From CAYYTU01 sp964474655 (GTDB lineage Bacteria > Chloroflexota > Anaerolineae > B4-G1): a stretch of 64,000 nt of DNA. Location: contig CAYYTU010000003.1 of the NCBI GenBank assembly GCA_964474655.1, forward strand, positions 62,001 through 126,000, read 5' to 3'. The position numbers were made by a program, and so were the translations under genes. Positions 7,386-20,163 of the stretch are shown piece by piece. The notes under the pieces were generated by a model. It did not search any database. It was not told the origin of the DNA and was given only the letters and a program-made list of their open reading frames with translations. Position 1 is the first letter of the stretch. Each line of letters opens with the position of its first letter.

Positions 7386-8501
7386 ATGTTCAAACAAGAA
7401 GACTTGCGAGAATTGGCAACGTACCAGACCAAAACACCGGTTCTAAGCATCTACTTAAACGTGGATCCCACCGATCGCACCACAGACGAGTATCGATTGG
7501 CGCTCCAACAGCTGCTAAAGCAAGCAGACGGCCTTGCCTCTCAAGAAGACGTCGAAGCCGTAGAGCGATTCTTCGATCACGAGTACGATTGGTCAGGGCG
7601 AGGCGTGGTGGTCTTCTCCTGCCAAGAGGAGGACTTCTGGCGCACTTACTCGCTGGCCATTCCGGTAGATTCGGGAGTCACGGTGGCTCGCAAGCCCTAT
7701 ATCTGGCCCCTGGCAGGACTGGTGGATACTTACAGCACCTACGCAGTGGCCCAGGTCGACCGCCAGCAAACCCGACTCTTTTTCTTCGATCTGGGCGAGT
7801 TGCGAGCTAGTGATGAATTCGTGGGCGAAGAGGTGCGTAAATTGAAGCGTGGGCGTGGCTCCTCGCGAGGCCATGGACGCCGTGGCGGTGCTCCCATCTC
7901 CAGCCAGCACGAGGAGGAAGTCGTCAGACGGAATATGCGCGAGGCAGCTGAGAGCCTGAAGCAATTCTGTCAAAACCACGAGCCCCAACGCCTGATCCTC
8001 GCCGGCGCCGAGCGCACGCTCGCTATGTTCCGCGAGACGCTCCCCAAGCACCTGCAAGACAAAATCATCGGCACGTTCAAGGCCGACATGAACGCCCCAG
8101 ATCTGGAGATTCGAGAGCGCTCACTGGAGATACTGGCCCAGGAAGAGGAAAGGCGCGAGAAAGCGATAGTAGACGCGGTCTTCACCGCAGCCGCCAAGGG
8201 CAGCAACGGCGTCATCCGCCTGGCTGATACCCTCGGCGCTGCCCACGAAGGGCGCATCCAGACCCTTCTGATCGCCCGCGACTACCACAAGCCGGGCTAT
8301 CAGTGCCAGAACTGCAGATACATCACAGACCAGGCGCTGGAGGTCTGCCCATTCTGCGGCGGTGAGTTCGCCGAGATCCCCGACGCGGCCGAGGCACTGG
8401 TAACACGCGTGATTGAAGACGGCGGCAAAGTGGAGGTGGTGGACGAAAGCGACCATCCCCGAATCGCCGAGTTCGGCGTAGGAGCGCTGCTGAGGTATTA
8501 G
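7386..8501 (+). CDS. baeRF-type (bacterial archaeo-eukaryotic release factor-like) protein, probably family 10
   Basis: This 371-residue protein starts at ATG 7386 after AAAGGGGAA. Its opening TPVLSIYLNVDPTDR, the middle segment EEEVVRRNMREAAESLKQF and the LILAGAERTLAMFRETLP segment resemble the eRF1/Pelota-like domains described for bacterial baeRF families. Residues around 310-330 form a zinc ribbon (CQNC then CPFCGG). Between the domains lies a basic, Gly-rich stretch (KLKRGRGSSRGHGRRGG) that could touch RNA. The eRF1 GGQ tripeptide that triggers peptide release is not seen. In the family literature these proteins are proposed to act in ribosome rescue or quality control; nothing here shows the reaction. 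Transcribed alone between htrA and a terminator at 8579. Confidence 0.65.
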   Translation: MFKQEDLRELATYQTKTPVLSIYLNVDPTDRTTDEYRLALQQLLKQADGLASQEDVEAVERFFDHEYDWSGRGVVVFSCQEEDFWRTYSLAIPVDSGVTVARKPYIWPLAGLVDTYSTYAVAQVDRQQTRLFFFDLGELRASDEFVGEEVRKLKRGRGSSRGHGRRGGAPISSQHEEEVVRRNMREAAESLKQFCQNHEPQRLILAGAERTLAMFRETLPKHLQDKIIGTFKADMNAPDLEIRERSLEILAQEEERREKAIVDAVFTAAAKGSNGVIRLADTLGAAHEGRIQTLLIARDYHKPGYQCQNCRYITDQALEVCPFCGGEFAEIPDAAEALVTRVIEDGGKVEVVDESDHPRIAEFGVGALLRY

Positions 8502-8520
8502 CAGCAACCTTACGCCTTTC

Positions 8521-8571
8521 TGCTTCGAGATGGCAAAATCTGAATTTTATCCCAAGTCCAGCGCTGGAATC
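8521..8571. repeat. Right-end fragment of palindromic element family A
   Basis: TGCTTCGAGATGGCAAAATC followed by TGAATTTTATCCCAAGTCCAG matches the right third of the copy at 567-726 (GGCGAAAATCTGAGCTTTAT then CCAAAGTCCAG). The left end is missing. It sits just after the baeRF stop codon and before the terminator. Confidence 0.6.
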
Positions 8572-8578
8572 GGTCTCC

Positions 8579-8609
8579 AAAAGCCCCGTCACGAAGACGG
8601 GGCTTTTTC
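8579..8609 (+). terminator. Rho-independent terminator after the baeRF gene
   Basis: A 10-bp perfect stem AAGCCCCGTC / GACGGGGCTT with a 5-nt loop, followed by TTTTTCTTAT. It closes the transcript that includes the baeRF gene. The stretch 8502-8844 contains, in order, the family A fragment, this terminator and the family B element; no gene is seen. Confidence 0.9.
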
Positions 8610-8712
8610 TTATGCCATTCCAACGCCATCCTATCGCCTTTCTAATAGAAAAACGCTATACTCGCTTTGAGTGAAAGAATTACGAGCCGGAGCGCCTGCA
8701 TAGTTGAGCAGC

Positions 8713-8783
8713 GGCGCATACAACCTGGGGGTAGTAACAAGAACAGATTTCACAGATTGACACAGATTAGAAGTAAATACGCC
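8713..8783. repeat. Palindromic element family B, copy 1 (about 71 bp)
   Basis: The left end GGCGCATACAACCTGGGGG and right end GTAAATACGCC are imperfect inverted copies. The interior ACAGATTTCACAGATTGACA resembles the interior of copy 2 (19841-19957). It lies 60 bp upstream of clpB and contains a TTGACA, but no -10 box at the right distance, so I do not call it a promoter. Confidence 0.65.
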
Positions 8784-8844
8784 CTTGAGCAATCGCTCTG
8801 GATATGTGTTGGTATAAATAAGTGATCGAATGTTCTGAACAGTT

Positions 8845-11442
<2,598 letters not shown>

Positions 11443-11512
11443 GCAGCATAAGATTGCACCCAAGTGGGCCAGGAGACGGCGTCGGAGCTGGTAAGCGCTC
11501 TAGTGCCGCCTT

Positions 11513-11541
11513 TTGTCCGTTACAAAAAATCGGAGTATAAT
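11513..11541 (+). promoter_or_regulatory. Sigma-70-type promoter for clpC
   Basis: TTGTCC (11513-11518), 17-bp spacer, TATAAT (11536-11541). The clpC start lies 84 bp further. It makes clpC independent of the clpB transcript. No CtsR-type direct repeat was recognised near it. Confidence 0.75.
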
Positions 11542-11625
11542 CCCACAAACTATCAGATGTGAACGCTTGACCTCCCTACCAGGTCACAGAACAAGAGACA
11601 GGTAGGCTAGAGGGAGTATCAACCA

Positions 11626-14121
<2,496 letters not shown>

Positions 14122-14148
14122 GTTGCCCGACGAAGGGGTATAAGTACA

Positions 14149-14180
14149 CAAAAGGGCCTGGGATATCCCAGGCCCTTTCT
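14149..14180. terminator. Bidirectional terminator between clpC and degV
   Basis: A perfect 28-bp palindrome (14151-14178, half-site AAAGGGCCTGGGAT) is flanked by A-rich sequence on the left and TTTCTTATT on the right. It ends one base before the stop codon of degV on the opposite strand, so it can serve both convergent transcripts. Confidence 0.9.
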
Positions 14181-15046
14181 TATTCCTGCAAGCACTGTGC
14201 GGGAAAGAAGCTCACCCCGACAGTTCCCGGCCCAGAATGGACCGCCAGAGCCGGCGAGAGATCCGTCACGATCAGCTCCACGCACTCGAAGCGCTCCGTG
14301 ACCATCGCTTTCAGGTCTTGCAGCTCCTCCCACGCGGTCACGTGCATAAAAGCAACTTTGATGGGCGCTTCTGAGCCGACCTGTCGCTGCATAAGGTCCA
14401 CGATGCGGCGATAGGCTTTGAGTCGACTACGAGCCGTCCCCAGGGCCACAATCTCTCCATTCTCCATTCCAATCAACGGTTTGATATTGAGCAGCGACCC
14501 CACCAGATGCTGCGCCCTGCCAATCCGCCCGCCCAGGTGGAGATAGCGCAACGTATCGGCGGTCTGGATCATTTGGCCGCATTGAGCCACGTCCTGGGCC
14601 TGCTCTATGACCTGCTCAAAAGGAAGGCCCCTCAATCCTGCCCGGGCGGCCTCAATCGCCACCCAGCCCTGCGACATGGCCACCTGCAATGTATCGACCA
14701 CCTCCACCCGCACGTCCGGGAACTGCTCTTGGAAGATGTCGACAGCTGCCAGGCACGATTGATAAGCGCCGCTTCCCTTCGAGGTCATTGTGAATGCAAT
14801 GATCTCCTTCACCCGCTTGGCGAGGTGCCGCAACCCTCTCAGGTAGTCGCCTGGACCCGGGTTAGACGTCGCGGGCAGGCGATCCGTTTGAGATAGCCAA
14901 CGGGCAAATTCGGTCGGCCTAACGTCCACCATATCGCGCAAGGTCTCCAGGCCACGGTGAACGTAGTAGGGAACGGTCTCAATCTTTAGCTTACGCCTCA
15001 AGCGCTCTGGAATACTGGCCGTTGTGTCCGTCAGTATACCGATCAT
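14180..15046 (-). CDS. DegV family fatty-acid-binding protein
   Basis: The protein has 288 residues. It opens with MIGILTDTTASIPERL, matching the DegV start with its conserved DS/DT pair. It then has the family segments TSNPGPGDYLRGL, KEIIAFTMTSKGSGAYQSC, VEVVDTLQVAMSQGW and DTLRYLHLGGRIGRAQHLVGSLLNIKP; the last is the strongest DegV signature. DegV proteins bind a long-chain fatty acid and, in Firmicutes, present it to the FakA kinase. No fakA-like gene is visible here. The start ATG has AAGGAGG upstream at good distance. It is transcribed alone, ending at the shared terminator with clpC. Confidence 0.93.
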   Translation of the reverse strand: MIGILTDTTASIPERLRRKLKIETVPYYVHRGLETLRDMVDVRPTEFARWLSQTDRLPATSNPGPGDYLRGLRHLAKRVKEIIAFTMTSKGSGAYQSCLAAVDIFQEQFPDVRVEVVDTLQVAMSQGWVAIEAARAGLRGLPFEQVIEQAQDVAQCGQMIQTADTLRYLHLGGRIGRAQHLVGSLLNIKPLIGMENGEIVALGTARSRLKAYRRIVDLMQRQVGSEAPIKVAFMHVTAWEELQDLKAMVTERFECVELIVTDLSPALAVHSGPGTVGVSFFPAQCLQE

Positions 15047-15175
15047 CCTACTCGCCTCCTTTCTCCACTGTGCTCTCGATTAGCCTTTTCCGACTTTCCG
15101 ACCGCCGCTTCCATTATAAGCTCCTGCACTGGTGACGTCAACAGGTGCGCTGACTTTTCCTCCATCGCCCCGGCG

Positions 15176-15266
15176 GGTTTGCAATCCTGCACTGATGGTC
15201 ATCTTCGCGGAAGGCGCAGATTGTAAACCGACTCCGAGGGTTAATGTTACAAAGATCTTTGTAACA
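15176..15266. repeat. Inverted-repeat segment plus 22-bp perfect palindrome
   Basis: GGTTTGCAATCCTGC (15176-15190) and GCGCAGATTGTAAACC (15214-15229) form an imperfect inverted pair. Just after them is a perfect 22-bp palindrome at 15245-15266 with half-site TGTTACAAAGA. This is the only structure I see in the gene-free stretch 15047-15424 between degV and the GT-C gene. It could be an operator or the remnant of a mobile element. Confidence 0.5.
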
Positions 15267-15424
15267 CTTCAGTCTTGTGAACAGGCTCCACGTCACCGTC
15301 CCGGGGGCGCTTGAGGGCAGATTCATGTTGCATAAACCGCCCTCGAGACGAGGGCTGAGAGCGGTTGCTCACTAGACTAAACTGATACAGAAGCAGCACC
15401 GGAGCTTTTGGCTTGAGATTGCGA

Positions 15425-16672
15425 TCATTTCAGCATCTGCCGGAGCAGCTCGACGTATTGGAGATGCCAGAGGTGACCATTAAAGTTAGGGTACATCCAC
15501 AATACGCCCCAAAGGTGCATCAGCACACTCCAGGCGATCAGGGCCTTTCCTCCCCAATCCAGCTGACCGCCCGTGCCCAGCGCCACGAGCATCAGCGCCA
15601 GCGGCAGCCAATCCAGCGCAAAACGGTAGCCAAACTGGAAGGAACCAGTGTTGAAGTAGAGCAGCGAGGGAATAAGCACCAGTATGATGGAAAGCCACAG
15701 ACCAATCTGCAACGGGTTATGGCGAGTATACCGTAAAGTACGTGACGCCAACAAGAGCGCGGGAGACGTCCATAACAAGCCCATACCCCAGGGATCGGGG
15801 GTGATGCGGAACGGCGCCATCGAGAAGTACGGCGGTCGGACCAAGAGCGTGTAGAGGTTTTCCGGCAAAAAGTGGAGACTGAACTGCCCCCACGCCGCCT
15901 GACGCCATATAAGCGCGGTGGGGCTGTTCATCCAGCGGTAGCCGAACTCCAGGGGGGTCCCGAAGCGGGCCCAGTTGTAGCCGGCCTGACTCACGAGTGC
16001 AGGCGCCAGCCCCAGGCCGAACAGCAGCAAGAAGCGGGCCGCCTTCCGCCAGCTCCGGTGTACCTTCAGCCCAGTCAGCAGCGCCGGCGGGAAGGCAAAC
16101 AGGACCGGCGCCCGCGCCAGAAAGCCCAAGCCCAGCCATAAGCCCGCTAGAAACGGTCGATTCTGCCCCACAACCTCCAGCGCATAGAGGCACAGACATA
16201 CCACTGCCACCACGTGGGCCGTGTACCAGACGGGTCCAAAGGCAGCGCAGTACCACAGCGGCGTCCCCAACCCCAACAGCAGGGATAACCAGAGATTGAC
16301 GTCAGAACGCCACTCGGTCAGGCGACCGAGCAGAACGTAGACCAACGTGGGGGCACAAGCTCCCATCACCACGCTGAAAGCCACGTCGGAGACGGCCAAT
16401 CCACCGACAGCGACCAACGGCATCAGCAACAGCGCCGGAAGCGGTGGGAAGGAGACATACCATCGCCCACCAAATGGGGTCAGATCGTAGGGTGGTACGG
16501 GCACGTGGATCAGATCGACGCGCCCCTGCAGAAATGATTCGGCCAGATAGACGAAATGTGGCGCCAGCGAGTGACGCCCCAGCGAGACCCCGGCGGTCAA
16601 ACCATAGATGAGAAGGAAGCCGAACAGCAAGGTGATGAAGCGCGTGGGAGATTGGGACAGGCGACGAACCAC
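15425..16672 (-). CDS. Multi-pass membrane protein, GT-C glycosyltransferase-like
   Basis: The protein has 415 residues and about ten hydrophobic helices. The first extracellular loop carries FLQGRVDLIHVPVPPYDLTPFGGRWYVSFPPLPALLLMP, resembling the region before the second helix of GT-C enzymes, which move sugars from polyprenyl-phosphate donors outside the membrane. The classical DE pair of GT39/GT83 enzymes is not obvious, so the donor-binding acid is uncertain. It is the last gene of a four-gene minus-strand set, starting 4 bp after the zinc-ribbon gene ends. It differs in layout from the tandem GT-C array at 35-53 kb and lacks the C-terminal beta-sandwiches. A transporter of unknown type is the main alternative. 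Confidence 0.6.
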   Translation of the reverse strand: MVRRLSQSPTRFITLLFGFLLIYGLTAGVSLGRHSLAPHFVYLAESFLQGRVDLIHVPVPPYDLTPFGGRWYVSFPPLPALLLMPLVAVGGLAVSDVAFSVVMGACAPTLVYVLLGRLTEWRSDVNLWLSLLLGLGTPLWYCAAFGPVWYTAHVVAVVCLCLYALEVVGQNRPFLAGLWLGLGFLARAPVLFAFPPALLTGLKVHRSWRKAARFLLLFGLGLAPALVSQAGYNWARFGTPLEFGYRWMNSPTALIWRQAAWGQFSLHFLPENLYTLLVRPPYFSMAPFRITPDPWGMGLLWTSPALLLASRTLRYTRHNPLQIGLWLSIILVLIPSLLYFNTGSFQFGYRFALDWLPLALMLVALGTGGQLDWGGKALIAWSVLMHLWGVLWMYPNFNGHLWHLQYVELLRQMLK

Positions 16673-16676
16673 AGGC

Positions 16677-17252
16677 CTACGATGGCGCCCCGCCGCCCAT
16701 CACCAGGAAGACGACGAGCAACGCGACGATGACGAGAGCGGTCATTGCCAGGGCTATGATAAACATTGTACGCTCTTGTTGCTTGCGTTCCGCCTGGACC
16801 CGGGCCAGTTCTTGGCGTCGGCGATCCTCCTCGGCCCACATCGTCGCCAGACGCGCTCGAGATGCCTCTTCTTCTCGCAGATTGACGTCCTTCGCCGCTC
16901 GGCGCACCTGGCGCAGATGCCCCGCCGGGGTCTTCACCAGCCGGTCGAATATCGCGTCCAGCACCTCAAGGCGCTGACCACAGGCCAAGCATTCCAGAAC
17001 GATAGCGGGGTTAAGTGCGCCACAGCTCGGGCATTCGCGTACCACATCGGCGCCACAAGCGGGACAGTGACGAGTACCGGGCTCATACTCCGCGCCGCAG
17101 ACCGGACATGCGCGTTCGGCTGGCGCGTAGGCGCTGTGACAATACTCACAAAAGAGCGAGCCGTCAGCGTCGGCGAAGAAAGACGCGCTTCCGCAACCAG
17201 GACATCGAACGGGTGAAAAGAGAGTGGACTCCAACCTATCCCCCTTCACCAC
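16677..17252 (-). CDS. Zinc-ribbon protein with coiled coil and C-terminal membrane anchor
   Basis: I place the start at GTG 17252, which has GGAGGG 5 nt upstream; an ATG at 17303 lies deeper in the preceding gene and lacks such a site. The product of about 191 residues has three zinc-ribbon-like pairs in a row (CPGC..CEYC, CPVC..CPAC, CPSC..CLAC). A charged helical stretch follows (DVNLREEEASRARLATMWAE onward), and a single membrane helix lies at the C-terminus (MFIIALAMTALVIVALLVVF). It overlaps the GT-C gene upstream by 17 bp and precedes another GT-C gene by 4 bp, so it is co-expressed with both. A scaffolding or regulatory role is inference; no enzyme motif is seen. Confidence 0.7.
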   Translation of the reverse strand: MVKGDRLESTLFSPVRCPGCGSASFFADADGSLFCEYCHSAYAPAERACPVCGAEYEPGTRHCPACGADVVRECPSCGALNPAIVLECLACGQRLEVLDAIFDRLVKTPAGHLRQVRRAAKDVNLREEEASRARLATMWAEEDRRRQELARVQAERKQQERTMFIIALAMTALVIVALLVVFLVMGGGAPS

Positions 17253-18867
17253 CGTGACCCTCCAGAACACGCTTTGGCTGCAATAGATGGTAGTAGAAGC
17301 CATTCATACAGATGTGCTCCACCGGGCGATAGTTCTGCCCGATGGCTTCCAGTACAGGAGGGGGGTAAAATTGCGCCCGGAAGACGACCAGATCGAAGGC
17401 CTGTTGGTCAATCTGCTCAATGATAGAGGACGTATCCAGCAAGCCATTGTTGTAGAGATTGAGCAGCTGCGTGGGATTGGTCACCACCGGCTTATCGGCC
17501 AAGAGGGAGAACATAGCCTCCTCGCTGAAGATGGGCCCCTCAGCGGCCTGGACGTAGGCCATAATGGTCTCTCCGGCAGCGTAATCCTCGGGCGTAAGGG
17601 GATGCCCCAGCTGCGTATAGCCCATACTATCATAATATGGAAAGATGGTACAATCCCCTTCTATGGTCTGATCGGCCACGCCAAGCACAGCCGCCAGTGG
17701 CCCAAAGACTGGCCCCGTCGTTGGAATATGGAGCATAAGAGGAGCCTGCGCCAGGTAAATGAGAGGGATCACAACCACGAGGGAGAGATGAGCCCATTTT
17801 CGCCTATGAGCGGCGCGCCAAACGCGCCCGATCGCCAGGCCAGAAGAGATACAGGCAGCAGCGATAGCGGTCGTGAAGTAGCCGAAGCCAGCGCCCCACT
17901 TCCCGCTCAAGGCCCCGACGCCCAAGGCAAAGAAGAACCAGAGTGAGTAAACGGACAGCCGATCCCAGAACAGCTCGTAGATCAAATAGCCCCCTGCCAG
18001 TAGGACGAAGAAGGCATGAATCCGAAACCACTGCTGGAAAAGAAAGACCGTCTGACCATAGTCGTATTTGTTGACATTAGCCTGAATGATATTGACCCAC
18101 CATTGGCCCTTTGTAGCCACGTTTAGCGCCCCGAAGATGGATCCCGCGACAAGGGCCAGCGCCACACCGGCGATGAGCGACTTCTTGACATCACGCAGGA
18201 AGATGAACGAAAGCGCCGCCACCACGGTGAAGACAGCCGTCTGCTTGGTATAACCAGCGCAGAGTAACATTAAAAGGCCGATGATGAGATTGCGGTCACC
18301 GTGCCCCGGATGCTCAAAGCGAGCGATGAAAGCGATAGCCAGCAGCTCGAACATCACCAACGTCATATGCATCCGGCACAGCGGGCCGATCTGATAGACA
18401 TAGTTGGATGCCAGGAACCCCAAGGCAGAAAGGAGAGGCACAAACCAGCCCCCCAACCAACTTCGCCCTCCTTGCTTGGCGGAAGTAAATTCTCGTCGCA
18501 CGATGACAAAGATGACACCAGCAACAACGAGCGTGGCCCCAAACGACACCATCCGGCCGGAAATCAGACGTGGTCCAAAGATAGGCAGCAGCGGCACAAT
18601 GAGCAAATGAAACAGCGGGGGATAGTTGGAGGCATAAAAAGGGAAAGTAGCGTTGTCCCGATAAGGCCACTCACCTTGACTGAACAAAATGGCATCGTAG
18701 AGCTCGAACCCTTCGCCCTGGTCATAATCGAAAGGCCAGCGAAAAAGCCCCACTGCGTAGTCGACGTAGATGATCAGATAACCAATATAAGCCACGATGA
18801 CGAGGAGAACCAGAAAGACCCCCAGGCTCTTGACAACCTGCGTCGAGGGAAGAGAGGACATAGGCAT
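17236..18867 (-). CDS. GT-C/GT39-like membrane glycosyltransferase
   Basis: The start is ATG 18867, which overlaps the stop of the small upstream gene as TGATG. The in-frame ATG at 19092 would add 75 residues of out-of-phase translation of that gene and is rejected. The protein of 543 residues has about ten hydrophobic segments. After the first helix it reads FRWPFDYDQGEGFELYDAIL, with acidic residues where GT-C enzymes bind the sugar-phosphate donor, then YRDNATFPFYASNYPPLFHLL, the usual substrate loop with PPLFH. The C-terminal part is a short extracytoplasmic domain. Probable role: transfer of a sugar from a polyprenyl-phosphate carrier to an outer-surface acceptor. Acceptor unknown. Confidence 0.75.
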   Translation of the reverse strand: MPMSSLPSTQVVKSLGVFLVLLVIVAYIGYLIIYVDYAVGLFRWPFDYDQGEGFELYDAILFSQGEWPYRDNATFPFYASNYPPLFHLLIVPLLPIFGPRLISGRMVSFGATLVVAGVIFVIVRREFTSAKQGGRSWLGGWFVPLLSALGFLASNYVYQIGPLCRMHMTLVMFELLAIAFIARFEHPGHGDRNLIIGLLMLLCAGYTKQTAVFTVVAALSFIFLRDVKKSLIAGVALALVAGSIFGALNVATKGQWWVNIIQANVNKYDYGQTVFLFQQWFRIHAFFVLLAGGYLIYELFWDRLSVYSLWFFFALGVGALSGKWGAGFGYFTTAIAAACISSGLAIGRVWRAAHRRKWAHLSLVVVIPLIYLAQAPLMLHIPTTGPVFGPLAAVLGVADQTIEGDCTIFPYYDSMGYTQLGHPLTPEDYAAGETIMAYVQAAEGPIFSEEAMFSLLADKPVVTNPTQLLNLYNNGLLDTSSIIEQIDQQAFDLVVFRAQFYPPPVLEAIGQNYRPVEHICMNGFYYHLLQPKRVLEGHGGEGG

Positions 18868-19064
18868 CAAGCGGGCCGGTCGCCCAGGCGAACCAGAATC
18901 AGGCCCACCACAAGCGCCACGAAGCCAAGCCCCAGGCCAGTCTGCTGCAGAGGACCAAATCCTCCCCAACGCCCGACGCCCAGCAAATCCACCCCCACAA
19001 GGGCCAGGAGGCCCAAAAGCGTGACCACGATGACGAAGATACCGAGTTGACGTTTGGTAACCAT
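18867..19064 (-). CDS. Small membrane protein with two predicted helices
   Basis: A 65-residue protein (MVTKRQLGIFVIVVTLLGLL at the N-terminus) with a second hydrophobic stretch (TGLGLGFVALVVGLILV) and a short basic tail. Its stop codon overlaps the start of the following GT-C gene (TGATG), a strong sign that it is translated and coupled to it. I do not recognise a family. It might be an accessory subunit of the glycosyltransferase or an unrelated small protein. The ribosome-binding site is weak. Confidence 0.6.
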   Translation of the reverse strand: MVTKRQLGIFVIVVTLLGLLALVGVDLLGVGRWGGFGPLQQTGLGLGFVALVVGLILVRLGDRPA

Positions 19065-19156
19065 AGTGGAGCGGATTATAGCATTGGCTCATTTGCTCGG
19101 CAAGAGATAAGCTGGAATCTAGTTACCTACCACTTTCACCAAGGAACTGAGTGTAA

Positions 19157-19333
19157 AGATCTCGTAACCGTTCAGGTAGCGGTCGATATAACCGCCGAGA
19201 ACGCAGAGAGCGCAGAGAAACTGAAGGAAAAGCTTTGTCAATCTGGTCAAAATATTGAAAAATAGCCTGTCTCAGCGATCTCTGCGCCCTCCGCGGTGAA
19301 AAAAGCATAACCATCTGAACGGTTACAAGATCT
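19157..19333. repeat. Palindromic element family D (177 bp)
   Basis: The 19-bp ends AGATCTCGTAACCGTTCAG (19157-19175) and CTGAACGGTTACAAGATCT (19315-19333) are inverted with one mismatch. Nested inside are ACCGCCGAGAACGCAGAGAG and CTCTGCGCCCTCCGCGGT, a motif type common in intergenic repeats of many bacteria. It lies between the start of the minus-strand GT-C set and the SRP RNA. A short CGTCATTCCGAGTGAGC-type repeat follows at about 19348. Confidence 0.75.
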
Positions 19334-19404
19334 CCAGTCTCTATCGCGTCATTCCGAGTGAGCGGACGAATCGAGGAATTTCGCTTTCACCATACTGCGA
19401 TTAT

Positions 19405-19433
19405 TTGACATTTGTCCCTCTCTACGGTAGCAT
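19405..19433 (+). promoter_or_regulatory. Promoter of the SRP RNA gene
   Basis: TTGACA (19405-19410), 17-bp spacer, TAGCAT (19428-19433). The predicted start of transcription falls at about 19440, exactly where the first pairing strand of the SRP RNA begins. Confidence 0.85.
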
Positions 19434-19439
19434 GATGAC

Positions 19440-19710
19440 GGTCGTGCTAGACGGGGAACTGGCGGTGCCCTGTACCCGCAAACCGCCATAGCGGGGTCGA
19501 AGTCCTTTCTGAGGGTTGAGCTTCTTGAGACTGCCTGAGTCAAGCGGTGTTGAAGATTGGGTCCTGCGCGGCAGGAGCCTCTGAACCCCGTCAGGTCCGG
19601 GAGGAAGCAGCGGTAAAGAGTTCCCTCCTGGGCGCCGCAGGGGTGCCTGGTCGGAGCCGAGTGGCCCAGGTAAGCCAAGATGCTCAATTCGACGAAAGGT
19701 GCACGACCAT
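19440..19710 (+). ncRNA. ffs: Signal recognition particle RNA, large bacterial type
   Basis: The diagnostic apical hairpin with CCCCGTCAGGTCCGGGAGGA and AGCAGCGGTAA lies at about 19586-19618. Upstream is GGCGGTGCCCTGTACCCGCA, the 5' domain found only in large-type bacterial SRP RNAs (Bacillus scRNA-like, with the Alu-like portion). The 5' end GGTCGTGC (19440-19447) pairs exactly with GCACGACC (19701-19708), giving a closed molecule of about 270 nt, the size of the Bacillus RNA. It binds Ffh to target secretory and membrane proteins. A short T-run follows at 19710. Confidence 0.93.
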
Positions 19711-19825
19711 TTTCGTTCTATCTCAACAATCAGATGGAAACTGTTGGAATTGTTTCTCGGCAGAGTTGATCTGCTCATACGACCTCTGTGCCTAATGCGG
19801 CCTCTTAAGCGCTTACAACAACATA

Positions 19826-20089
19826 CTTGGGCGGAGCCCGGGCGCATACAAACTTGGGAAAGCAAGTAACAAGGACCACAAATTTCACGTATTGACACCG
19901 ATTTGAAGTGGAAAATCAGTGAGAATCGGTAAAGTCCCCCCAAGTAGTAAATACGCCGTAAGCGTTCACCTCCCCCGCTTAAAGGGGGTATCCCATATGC
20001 GTCAACTTAAGGCTCGTAGCGGAGTTACAAACCCCGCCAGAGCACTATCCTTGAACGCTTACAATACGCCCAGATGTTCTCCGCCCAAG
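19826..20089. repeat. Composite inverted-repeat region containing family B copy 2 (19841-19957)
   Basis: CTTGGGCGGAG (19826-19836) and CTCCGCCCAAG (20079-20089) are perfect inverted repeats enclosing 264 bp. Inside, 19841-19957 is a family B element: left end GGCGCATACAAACTTGGG, right end CCCAAGTAGTAAATACGCC, with an interior AAATTTCACGTATTGACACC similar to copy 1. The remainder of 19711-20163 (after the SRP RNA) has no gene that I can support. Confidence 0.6.
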
Positions 20090-20163
20090 AAGGTATCCAA
20101 GGGATAAGGTTGATGCCCATACCCGTCGAGGCCACACCGCGAGGGTGATTTGATCATAGAGAA

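Noticed and set aside
8756..8784. TTGACA in the family B element as a clpB promoter
   Set aside because: No -10 box 16-18 bp downstream; the TATAAA near 8814 is too far away.
8784..8844. CIRCE or other heat-shock operator before clpB
   Set aside because: No TTAGCACTC-N9-GAGTGCTAA inverted repeat; the only nearby symmetry belongs to the family B element.
18868..19092. N-terminal extension of the GT-C gene to ATG 19092
   Set aside because: The added 75 residues are the 65-residue membrane protein read in another phase; the TGATG overlap and membrane-protein start favour ATG 18867.
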